Shown here piece after piece: positions 7,828-14,750 of a stretch of 16,452 nucleotides of DNA; the stretch's first letter is position 1, and each line of letters starts with the position of its first letter. Under the pieces are notes generated by a model that was not told the origin of the DNA, ran no database searches, and saw nothing but the letters and a program-made list of their open reading frames with translations. Position numbers and translations under genes: made by a program. This stretch comes from Acetobacteraceae bacterium UBA6159 (GTDB lineage Bacteria > Pseudomonadota > Alphaproteobacteria > Acetobacterales > Acetobacteraceae): positions 1-16,452 of the forward strand of contig DIUL01000211.1 in NCBI GenBank assembly GCA_002422345.1. The letters are read 5' to 3'.

Positions 7828-8334
7828 ATGAGCGTGTTTGGTGGTTCCGGCAATACCAGCAATATCGGCAGCTTCCTGGACTCGGTGAACGCGCGCCGGG
7901 GCACCAAGTCCAAAGCGCCGGAGAGCATTGATGTCGAGGCCGCCGGGGAACGCGTGCTGGTCGAACTGCGCCACGGCCCGCAATCGGCCGAACGGGTGCG
8001 GCTGAACGTCGAACTGCCCGACAGCGCGTTTGAAACCGTCATCCGCCGCCTGGAACGCGCCGGTATGGTCCGCCTGAGTGGCCAGGGACCCGGCACGACC
8101 CTGGAACTGACCGAGGACGCGGCCGGCAAGCGCGTGCTGGCCTTGCTGAATGCCGGCCCGCAACCGGCCGGACGCCTCCAGGCGGACCTGGCCATGGGGC
8201 CCGCCGACTTCGAACCGGTCGTCGCGCGCCTCGTGCAGATGGGCATGGTCCGGATGCATGGCGAAGGGCCAGGGGCAACCCTGGAACTGAGCGATTTTGC
8301 CCGCGACGCCATGAAGGTCTTCCAGATCACCTGA
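7828..8334 (+). CDS. Unrecognised protein with two tandem winged-helix-like modules
   Basis: The 168-residue product is not one I recognise. Residues 1-35 are Gly/Ser/Asn-rich and probably disordered. Residues 40-98 and 100-158 form two copies of the same module, offset by exactly 60 residues without gaps, with 28 of 59 positions identical by hand alignment. Each copy runs RVL..L..GPQ, then FE..V..RL...GMVR, then G.GPG.TLEL, the helix-helix-turn-helix and beta-wing layout of a MarR-like winged helix. It may bind DNA, RNA or protein; no catalytic residues, membrane segment or export signal are visible. It starts 75 bases after mreB and ends seven bases before the next gene, so it is likely cotranscribed and coupled to that gene. 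Start ATG has a weak GAGGG upstream. Function unknown. Confidence 0.82.
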   Translation: MSVFGGSGNTSNIGSFLDSVNARRGTKSKAPESIDVEAAGERVLVELRHGPQSAERVRLNVELPDSAFETVIRRLERAGMVRLSGQGPGTTLELTEDAAGKRVLALLNAGPQPAGRLQADLAMGPADFEPVVARLVQMGMVRMHGEGPGATLELSDFARDAMKVFQIT

Positions 8335-8341
8335 GCCGGTC

Positions 8342-9586
8342 ATGAACCCGTCCGACGTGTCCTTGTCCTGGTTCTACCTCGCGACCTTCCTCGCCGGCGG
8401 CGTCGTCGGCCTGTCGGAAATCGTGTCCCGCTACAAGGACGCCCCGATGAATGCCGCGACCACGTGGCCGGGCATCCTCTATTGCCTGCTGAACGCGGGC
8501 GGTTCGGCCGCGGCCCTGGCCTTGATGCTGCAGATGGGCTGGTTCAAGGACCTCGCCACCGGCCCGGTCAGCAACCTGATCATGCAGTCCATCCTCGCCG
8601 CCACTGGCACGATGGCGATCTTCCGGTCATCCCTGTTCACCGTCCGGGTCGGCAACGCCGATGTCAGCATCGGGCCGGCCGCCTTCCTGCAAATCCTCAT
8701 GACCGCGACCGACCGCGCCGTTGACCGCGCCCGCGCCCAGCCGCGCGCCGCCGCCGTCCAGCGGATCATGACCGATATCGACTTCCAGAAAGCCAAGCAG
8801 GCCCTGCCAACCCTGTGCTTCGGCCTGATGCAGAATGTCAGCATCCAGGAGCAGGACACCTTCGGCACCATCGTCGCCAAGCTCGACTCGGCCGACATGG
8901 ACGACGTCTTCAAAACCAACAACCTGGGCCTGGCATTGATGAACCTGGTGGGGGAAGACGTCCTCTCCCAGGCCGTGGGCATGCTGCGGGAAGACATCGC
9001 CGAGATCCCCCAGCCCATCGTCCAGTCCCTGGAAACGCTGGGCCTGCTCCGCAACCTGACCTTCGAGGCATCCGGTCGCCAGTTGGTCGAGGGCTGTATC
9101 TTCCTCGCCAACAAGTCCGGCGACGGAAAGACCAATGCGGGGATCGACGCCGAACACGGCCGCATCGGCGCGATGACCGTATCCGACCGCCAGAAGATCC
9201 TGCTGCTGTCCGCGGCACTGATCGGACGGTTCGGCGAACCGCTGCTGAAACTCGCGCTGCGTGCCCTGCCCGAGAACGACCCGCCGCGCAGCCTGATCCC
9301 ATCCCCCGCCCTGGCGCAGGCGATCCGCGTCCTGGGCGATCGCGTGACTCCGGCGCATGCCATCGATGCATGCCTCATCCTCGCCAACCGCGTGCAGGAC
9401 GCCGCGCTCCGGCAGCAACTGGGCATCGAGGCGGAGCGGATCGCGTCGCTGCCGGTATCGGGCACCCAGCAGCTCCTGTTCCTGGTCAGTGTCCTGATCG
9501 GCCGCTTCGGAGAGGAAACGGTCGGCCGAGCGGTGGAGGGCCTGGGGGAGAGGCCGACCGGGGGGACGAAAGTGGCGCCCCCCTGA
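8342..9586 (+). CDS. Unrecognised membrane-anchored protein with duplicated C-terminal module
   Basis: The 414-residue product was not matched to any family I know. Two hydrophobic segments (about 9-25 and 44-64) and perhaps a third (about 79-95) anchor it in the inner membrane. A long soluble part follows. Within it, residues 250-309 and 342-401 align without gaps at 22 of 60 identical positions; both share CxxLAN near the start and LIGRFGE near the end. The helix-rich repeats could be a protein-binding scaffold. The ATG follows the preceding stop by seven bases, implying translational coupling with the winged-helix-like gene. Its position just before mreC suggests a membrane partner of the elongasome, but that is inference from context only. 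It has no signal for export beyond the anchors and no known catalytic motif. Confidence 0.8.
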   Translation: MNPSDVSLSWFYLATFLAGGVVGLSEIVSRYKDAPMNAATTWPGILYCLLNAGGSAAALALMLQMGWFKDLATGPVSNLIMQSILAATGTMAIFRSSLFTVRVGNADVSIGPAAFLQILMTATDRAVDRARAQPRAAAVQRIMTDIDFQKAKQALPTLCFGLMQNVSIQEQDTFGTIVAKLDSADMDDVFKTNNLGLALMNLVGEDVLSQAVGMLREDIAEIPQPIVQSLETLGLLRNLTFEASGRQLVEGCIFLANKSGDGKTNAGIDAEHGRIGAMTVSDRQKILLLSAALIGRFGEPLLKLALRALPENDPPRSLIPSPALAQAIRVLGDRVTPAHAIDACLILANRVQDAALRQQLGIEAERIASLPVSGTQQLLFLVSVLIGRFGEETVGRAVEGLGERPTGGTKVAPP

Positions 9587-9630
9587 CATTCCCCGATGCT
9601 CATGACACCGTTTGCTGGTAGATAATCGGG

Positions 9631-10491
9631 ATGCTCCGCCCCTCCATCCAGGCCCGCCAGGCCCTCGCACGGCTCACCTTGCCGGTCCTGGTCGTGGCGT
9701 CGTTCGGCCTGATGCTGCTGGGCAAGGCCGACACGCTGCTGGCCGATCGCGCGCGGTCCGCAATGGCGGACGCGCTCGCCCCCATCTACGCCGTTTTGGG
9801 TGAGCCGATCAGCGCCGTCGCCGACACGATCCACGATGCCGCCCGCCTGATCACCCTGCGGGAAGAAAACACCCGGTTGCGGGAGGAGAATGAACGCCTC
9901 CGCCGCTGGCAGTCCGTCGCCCTCGCTTTGGATGCCGAGAACCAGCGGCTGAAGGCCAATCTGCGCTGGGTTCCCGATCCGCAGGCCGCCTTCGTGACCA
10001 CCCGCGTCATCGCCGACGCCGGGGGCCTGTATGCCCGCGCCGTCCTGCTGTCACTCGGCCCCAACCATGCCATCCGCAAGGGCGCCATCGCGCTGGATGA
10101 GCGGGGCCTGGTCGGCCGCGTGACCGAGATCGGCGCCCGCACCGCCCGCGTCCTGCTGATCACCGACATCAACAGCCGCATCCCGGTCATCCTCGAAAAC
10201 TCCCGTGCCCGCGCCATCCTCACCGGCACCAACGGCGCTCGGCCGCGCCTGCTGTACTGGCCCGAAGGCGTCACGCCGACCGAGGGGGAGCGGATCGTCA
10301 CCAGCGCCGAGGCCAACGCCTTCCCCGCCAACCTGCCGATCGGCACGCTTCGCTACAGCGCCAACGGCGTGCCGGAAGTCGAACCCGAGGCCCAGTTGCA
10401 ACGCCTGGAAGTCGTCCGCATCTTTGATTACGGCCTGGGTATCCTACCCCCCCCCGAGCCGGTCGAACGCCGCACGCCAGGACGCCACTGA
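9631..10491 (+). CDS. mreC: Rod shape-determining protein MreC
   Basis: The product is 286 residues. One N-terminal membrane segment (about 15-31) is followed by a coiled coil (about 66-110, rich in LREEN and ENQRLKANL), then the periplasmic beta-barrel core with DERGLVGRVTEIG and VLLITDINSRIPVILE. This is the standard MreC layout. MreC forms filaments or dimers in the periplasm and activates PBP2-RodA. The gene starts 44 bases after the preceding gene and its TGA overlaps the mreD start by one base (TGATG). The C-terminal tail is Pro-rich (ILPPPEPVE). The ribosome binding site is weak. Confidence 0.95.
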   Translation: MLRPSIQARQALARLTLPVLVVASFGLMLLGKADTLLADRARSAMADALAPIYAVLGEPISAVADTIHDAARLITLREENTRLREENERLRRWQSVALALDAENQRLKANLRWVPDPQAAFVTTRVIADAGGLYARAVLLSLGPNHAIRKGAIALDERGLVGRVTEIGARTARVLLITDINSRIPVILENSRARAILTGTNGARPRLLYWPEGVTPTEGERIVTSAEANAFPANLPIGTLRYSANGVPEVEPEAQLQRLEVVRIFDYGLGILPPPEPVERRTPGRH

Positions 10492-11045
10492 TGGCCTTGA
10501 TGGACCAGACGCCGGGCATCCGCCCGCGCCTCACCCTCGGTCGCCGCCTTGACATCGCGGCGCGTCTGGCGCTGCCGACCTGCGTGACCGTGCTGGTCAT
10601 GCTGGCGACCGAGCTGCCCTTCGGGATGCCGAACCAGGCGGCCCTGCTGCCCGCGGTGGCGCTGATCGGGGTGTGGTTCTGGTCCGTCTTCCGCCCGACC
10701 TCCATGCCGCCGCCGATCGTCTTCCTGATCGGGTTGCTGCTGGACCTGCGCGGCTACCTGCCGCTGGGCGCCGGAGTCCTGACACTGCTGATCGCCCATG
10801 GCATCGCGCTGCGCTGGCGGCGCTTCCTGGTCGAGCAGGGCTTCACCATGGTCTGGGTCAGCTTCCTGCCGATCGCCATCGGCGGCGCGGTGCTGATCTG
10901 GCTGCTGGCCGCGCTGCTGAACCTGCGCCTGCTGTCGCCGGTGCCGGCGCTGTTCCAGGCCATCGTCACCTTCGCGCTGTATCCGGTGATGGCGATCCCC
11001 CTCGCCTTCGCCCACCGCTCCCTCGCCGATCCGGCCCGCGCATGA
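10491..11045 (+). CDS. mreD: Rod shape-determining protein MreD
   Basis: The 184-residue product is strongly hydrophobic, with about five to six predicted membrane segments, among them LALPTCVTVLVMLATELPF, IVFLIGLLLDLRGYLPLGAG and FQAIVTFALYPVMAIPLAF. The segment with GLLLDLRGYLPLG matches the conserved core of MreD. It is an inner-membrane partner of MreC and PBP2. Its ATG overlaps the mreC stop by one base and its TGA overlaps the mrdA ATG by four bases, so the three are translated as a coupled unit. Identification rests on both sequence and gene order. Confidence 0.92.
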   Translation: MALMDQTPGIRPRLTLGRRLDIAARLALPTCVTVLVMLATELPFGMPNQAALLPAVALIGVWFWSVFRPTSMPPPIVFLIGLLLDLRGYLPLGAGVLTLLIAHGIALRWRRFLVEQGFTMVWVSFLPIAIGGAVLIWLLAALLNLRLLSPVPALFQAIVTFALYPVMAIPLAFAHRSLADPARA

Positions 11046-12934
11046 AACGGGACACCAAGCGCACCAGCGTCTTCACCAGGCGAGCCCTGCTGATGATGGG
11101 GGGTCAGGCGGCGATCCTGGGCGGGCTGGGCGTGCGGCTCTACCAGGTGCAGGTGCAGGAGGGGGAACGCTACGCCACCCTCGCCGATGACAACCGCATC
11201 AGCGCCCGCATGATCGCCGCCCCCCGCGGCCGCATCCTGGACCGGCACGGCACCGTCATCGCCGGCAGCCGCATCAACTGGCGCGCGCTGCTGGTCGCGG
11301 AATACACCAACAACGTACCGCAGACGCTGGAGAACTTCTCCCGCATCGTCCCCCTCAGCGAATACGAACGCGCCCGGATCGAGCGCGAAACCTCCCGCCG
11401 CCGCCGCTATATCCCGGTGATGGTGCGGGAGTTCCTGTCGTGGGAAGACATGGCCCGCATCGGCGTCCACGCGCCCGAACTGCCGGGCATCGTCGTCGAT
11501 GTCGGCACCACGCGCATCTATCCCTTCGGCGACCGCCTGTCGCATATCGTCGGCTACGTCGCCCCCCCGAACGAGGCCGACGTGGCCGAGGACCCGATGC
11601 TCGCGCTGCCTGGCCTGCGGGTCGGGCGGGCGGGGATGGAACGGTTCCACGAACCCGTCCTGCGCGGGCGGGCCGGATCGGTCCAGTTGGAGGTGAACGC
11701 GCTGGGCCGCGTGATCCAGGAACTCGACCGCCGCGAAGGCGTGCAGGGCGAGGACATCACCCTGACCATCGATGCCGAGTTGCAGCAGATCGCGCTGAAG
11801 CGCCTGGGCGACGAAAGCGCCTCGGCCGTGGTCATGGACTGCCGCAATGGCGAAGTCCTGGCGATGGCGACCAACCCGTCCTTCGACCCGAGCGTGTTCA
11901 ACTCCGGCGTCTCCCAGACCCAGTGGCGGGAATGGACGCGCGACCGGCGCACGCCGCTGATCAACAAGGCGACCTCGGGGCTGTATGCCCCCGGCTCCAC
12001 CTTCAAGATGGCTGTCGCCCTTGCTGCACTGGAGGCCAAGACCGCCAGCCCCTTCGATCGGGTGGAATGCCCGGGCCACTACGACCTGGGCGACACGCGG
12101 TTCCATTGCTGGAAGAAGCACGGTCACGGGATGGTCGACCTGCGCGGCGCGCTGCGCATGAGCTGCGATGTCTGGTTCTACGAGATCGCCCGCCGCACCG
12201 GCATGGACCGCATCGCCGCGATGTCGCACCGGCTGGGGATGGGCGTGCTGCTGGACATGGATCTGCCAGGCCAGCGCGCCGGCATGGTGCCGACCCGGTC
12301 CTGGCGGACCAAGCAGGGCCGCATCTGGAATATCGGCGACACGATCGTCAGCGGCATCGGCCAGGGCTATGTCCAGGTCACGCCCCTGCAACTCGCGACC
12401 TTCGCCGCCCGCCTGGCCAGCGGACGCGCCGTGCAGCCGCACCTGACCCGCAAGCTGGGCAACGCGATCCAGCCCGGCGCCCGGACCGAGGATTGGCCGT
12501 CCCTCGGCGTCGCCGACCGCTCCCTGCAAGCGATCCGGGAGGCGATGTGGCAGGTCGTGAACGATCCCGGCGGCACCGCGCCGCTCGCCCGCCTGCCCGA
12601 TCGGACCTGGCAGATGGCGGGGAAAACCGGTTCCTCCCAGGTGCGGCGCGTGTCACGCGAAATGCGGGAAAGCGGAAAGTTCGACAGCGAGAAACTCCCG
12701 TGGGAGTTCCGCCCGCACGCCCTGTTCGTGGCCTACGCGCCACACGACCAGCCCCGCTACGCCCTGTCGGTGGTGGTGGAACACGGCAACGCGGGGGCGG
12801 CCATGGCAGCCCCGATCGCACGCGACATCATGCTGGCCACCCTGCAACGGGACCCCGCCAACCGAACCGAGCCCCCAGCCCGCGTCGCCCAAGCCGATCC
12901 CCCCCCAACAGGACCGCGCGATGTCATACGGTGA
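11042..12934 (+). CDS. mrdA: Penicillin-binding protein 2 (elongasome transpeptidase)
   Basis: The 630-residue class B penicillin-binding protein has one membrane segment (about 15-32) after a basic N terminus. A pedestal domain follows, with APRGRILDRHG (60-70) and the loop YPFGDRLSHIVGYV (160-173). The catalytic transpeptidase motifs are S319-T-F-K322, S374-C-D376 and K528-T-G530. The SxD form of the second motif occurs in many PBP2 proteins. It cross-links new peptidoglycan in the lateral wall together with RodA and is the target of mecillinam-type drugs in other bacteria. ATG 11042 forms an ATGA overlap with mreD; the open frame runs farther upstream but that part is inside mreD and is not PBP2-like. 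The C-terminal tail after about 605 is Pro/Ala-rich and low in complexity. Confidence 0.96.
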   Translation: MKRDTKRTSVFTRRALLMMGGQAAILGGLGVRLYQVQVQEGERYATLADDNRISARMIAAPRGRILDRHGTVIAGSRINWRALLVAEYTNNVPQTLENFSRIVPLSEYERARIERETSRRRRYIPVMVREFLSWEDMARIGVHAPELPGIVVDVGTTRIYPFGDRLSHIVGYVAPPNEADVAEDPMLALPGLRVGRAGMERFHEPVLRGRAGSVQLEVNALGRVIQELDRREGVQGEDITLTIDAELQQIALKRLGDESASAVVMDCRNGEVLAMATNPSFDPSVFNSGVSQTQWREWTRDRRTPLINKATSGLYAPGSTFKMAVALAALEAKTASPFDRVECPGHYDLGDTRFHCWKKHGHGMVDLRGALRMSCDVWFYEIARRTGMDRIAAMSHRLGMGVLLDMDLPGQRAGMVPTRSWRTKQGRIWNIGDTIVSGIGQGYVQVTPLQLATFAARLASGRAVQPHLTRKLGNAIQPGARTEDWPSLGVADRSLQAIREAMWQVVNDPGGTAPLARLPDRTWQMAGKTGSSQVRRVSREMRESGKFDSEKLPWEFRPHALFVAYAPHDQPRYALSVVVEHGNAGAAMAAPIARDIMLATLQRDPANRTEPPARVAQADPPPTGPRDVIR

Positions 12935-12937
12935 CCT

Positions 12938-13192
12938 GGGGGGGAAGTGCAGGGGTTTCACCCCAGACCCCACCAGGGGCTTTGCCCCTGGACCCCACCA
13001 AAGGCCTCAGGCCTTTGGAAACCATTGGTTGGTGGGAATGACAGGAGGGGCCAACCGTGACCTGTCCCGGTCCGGGTTGGCCCCTCCTGTCATTCCCACC
13101 AATGAGCGGTTCCAAGGGCTGTGCCCTTGGTGGGGGTCGAGGGGGCAACGCCCCTCGCGGGGTTTGGGGCGGAGCCCCAACACTCTTCCCCC
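12938..13192. repeat. Giant imperfect inverted repeat filling the mrdA-rodA gap
   Basis: Two arms of about 117 bases (12938-13056 and 13075-13192) are imperfect reverse complements around an 18-base centre. Both outer ends read GGGGGAAG on their own strand. Each arm holds three short GC-rich hairpins at matching positions: 12952-12964, 12973-12991 and 12998-13018 on the left, and 13112-13130, 13138-13157 and 13164-13180 on the right. The innermost 28 bases pair perfectly. The element begins three bases after the mrdA stop and ends exactly where the rodA ribosome binding site begins. It resembles two head-to-head copies of a dispersed intergenic palindromic repeat (BIME-like). No open reading frame in it looks real. 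Confidence 0.85.
13029..13102. repeat. Perfect 28-bp inverted repeat with 18-base loop
   Basis: Arms at 13029-13056 and 13075-13102 are exact reverse complements, starting ttggtgggaatg and ending cattcccaccaa. The 18-base centre lies at 13057-13074. It is the core of the larger element. As RNA it would form a very stable stem between mrdA and rodA; no T-run follows. Confidence 0.92.
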
Positions 13193-13201
13193 GAGGACAC
13201 C

Positions 13202-14347
13202 ATGATGCAGCGGCGGCTTTGGCGGGAGGCTTCGTTTGATCTGACGGGGAAGATCCTGCAGATCAACTGGCTTTATGTGTTGTTGCTCTGTGCCTTGGCG
13301 GGGGTGGGGTATACGGCATTGTACAGCGCGGCTGGGGGGCATCAGGAGCCTTATGCGGCGCGCCATGCCATTCGGTTTGGTTTCGGCCTGGTGTTGATGC
13401 TGGGCATTGCTTTGATCGACATCCGCTTCATCGCCAAGATGGCCTGGGCGGCCTGGCTGGGCTGTGTCGGGTTGTTGGTCATGGTCACGCAGGTCGGTCA
13501 TGTCGGCAAGGGCGCGCAGCGTTGGATCGACCTGGGCGGCTTTCAGTTGCAGCCGTCGGAGTTGATGAAGATCGCCCTCGTGCTGGCCCTGGCGCATTGG
13601 TTTCATCGCGCGAGTTGGGAGCGGATCGGCAACCCGTTGTTCCTGATCCCGCCGATCATTGCCGTGCTGATCCCGGCGGGGCTGATCTTGAAGCAGCCGA
13701 ATTTGGGCACCGCGGTCATCACGATGCTGGTGGGCGGGTCGGTGTTTTTCGCCGCGGGCGTGCGGTGGTGGAAGTTCCTGCTGGTCGCGCTGCCGATCCC
13801 GTTTGCCGCGACGATCGCCTATGACCATTTGCGGGACTACCAGCGCGCCCGGATCGACACGTTCCTGCACCCGGAGAATGATCCGCTGGGCGCCGGCTAC
13901 AACATCATCCAGTCGAAGATCGCGCTGGGCTCGGGCGGCATGTGGGGCAAGGGGCTGCTCGGCGGCACCCAGGGTCATCTGGACTTCCTGCCGGAGAAGC
14001 AGACCGACTTCATCTTCTCGATCATCGGGGAGGAGTTCGGGTTTGTCGGATCGTTGTTCGTGCTGGGGCTGCTGAGCTTGATCATCCTGGGGGGCATGCT
14101 GATCGCGCTGCGGTGTTCGCATCCGTTTGGGCGGCTGGTCGCGCTGGGGATTTCAATCAACTTCTTTCTTTACGTGTTCGTGAACATCGCGATGGTGATG
14201 GGCGCGATCCCAGTGGGTGGCGTGCCCCTGCCGCTGGTGTCGCATGGCGGATCGGCGGTCATCACGGTGATGATCGGGTTCGGCATCCTCATGTCCGTCC
14301 ATGTGCATCGAGACGTGGAGTTCAGCGGCACCGACCAGGAGCGATGA
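13202..14347 (+). CDS. rodA: Peptidoglycan glycosyltransferase RodA (SEDS family)
   Basis: The 381-residue product is a polytopic membrane protein (about ten segments) with SEDS signatures: FQLQPSELMKIALVLALA (115-132), ENDPLGAGYNIIQSKIALGSGG (225-246), FLPEKQTDFIF with the probable catalytic D269, and IPVGGVPLPLVSHGGSA near the end. RodA polymerises lipid II into glycan strands with PBP2. ATG codons at 13202 and 13205 both follow GAGGA (13193-13197); 13205 has the better spacing, but the difference is one residue. An open frame extends upstream to 13121 but runs through the palindromic element. Codon choice is richer in G/T-ending codons than in the preceding genes. The motif KQPNLGT has N167 where many RodA proteins have Asp. 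The stop overlaps the next ATG by four bases. Confidence 0.95.
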   Translation: MMQRRLWREASFDLTGKILQINWLYVLLLCALAGVGYTALYSAAGGHQEPYAARHAIRFGFGLVLMLGIALIDIRFIAKMAWAAWLGCVGLLVMVTQVGHVGKGAQRWIDLGGFQLQPSELMKIALVLALAHWFHRASWERIGNPLFLIPPIIAVLIPAGLILKQPNLGTAVITMLVGGSVFFAAGVRWWKFLLVALPIPFAATIAYDHLRDYQRARIDTFLHPENDPLGAGYNIIQSKIALGSGGMWGKGLLGGTQGHLDFLPEKQTDFIFSIIGEEFGFVGSLFVLGLLSLIILGGMLIALRCSHPFGRLVALGISINFFLYVFVNIAMVMGAIPVGGVPLPLVSHGGSAVITVMIGFGILMSVHVHRDVEFSGTDQER

Positions 14348-14715
14348 CTGCGGCTCTGCTGCGGGCGTATCGCGCGACCCGCTACACGGTGGACGGCATT
14401 CCGGTCCGGATCGGCCAGCGCGCGCCCCGGTTGGACGGGCGTGGGCCGATCGTGCTCCTGACCGCCTGGAACCCGCGCTCCCGCCAGATGCCGGAGGGCT
14501 GGAACCGCCGCATGCAGGTTCGGCTGCGCGCGCATCTGTGGCGGCGGGCGGTGCGGGACGCTGATGGTGGGCTGCGCCGATGGTGGGAGGCGCATGTCGC
14601 CGTCAGGGCCGATCCGCGCTGGTGCCTGGTGCTCGCGCGCCGGTTCCGCCAGCGCGCGATCGTGGTGGTCCCGCGCCGCCAGCCCGTTCGGCTGGAGGTT
14701 GTCGATCGCCCGTGA
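14344..14715 (+). CDS. Small DUF3293-like protein
   Basis: The 123-residue product begins MTAALLRAYRATRYTV and contains VLLTAWNPRSRQMPEGWN, which resembles the conserved centre of DUF3293 proteins (an aromatic/TAWNP stretch followed by Asn and a basic helix). It is very rich in Arg and Trp, with no membrane segment or export signal, so it is likely cytoplasmic. Its start is fixed by the ATGA overlap with rodA, which implies coupled translation. A short hairpin follows the stop at once. Molecular function is unknown for the family; the DUF assignment is from memory of the motif. Confidence 0.78.
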   Translation: MTAALLRAYRATRYTVDGIPVRIGQRAPRLDGRGPIVLLTAWNPRSRQMPEGWNRRMQVRLRAHLWRRAVRDADGGLRRWWEAHVAVRADPRWCLVLARRFRQRAIVVVPRRQPVRLEVVDRP

Positions 14716-14719
14716 GCAT

Positions 14720-14735
14720 GCTCCCGTAGGGGAGC
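14720..14735 (+). terminator. Short hairpin after the rodA-DUF3293 unit
   Basis: Arms gctccc and gggagc flank the loop gtag, starting five bases after the stop. An overlapping palindrome gagcatgctc lies at 14714-14723. There is no T-tract, so this is at best a weak terminator or a pause site. Confidence 0.3.
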
Positions 14736-14750
14736 AGCCATCGGATCGCC

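Noticed and set aside
6736..8343. Long antisense open frame (535 codons) opposite mreB and the winged-helix-like gene
   Set aside because: It mirrors real genes in GC-rich DNA, has low-complexity Asp/Gly/His-rich translation and no recognisable domain.
9602..9626. Possible promoter before mreC (ATGACA and GATAAT)
   Set aside because: Spacing is only about 13 bases and no better -35 was found; mreC is more simply read from upstream.
10754..12529. Antisense open frame (591 codons) opposite mreD and mrdA
   Set aside because: Shadow of two clearly identified genes; translation lacks any domain and is Arg/Gly/His-rich.
11440..13041. Alternative-frame plus-strand open frame (533 codons) inside mrdA
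   Set aside because: Arg/Pro/Gly-rich shadow frame; PBP2 motifs are in the other frame.
12938..13201. Dense hairpins considered as a CRISPR array or small RNA gene
   Set aside because: There are no regularly spaced direct repeats with unique spacers, and the structure is explained by one inverted repeat; an RNA product cannot be argued from sequence alone.
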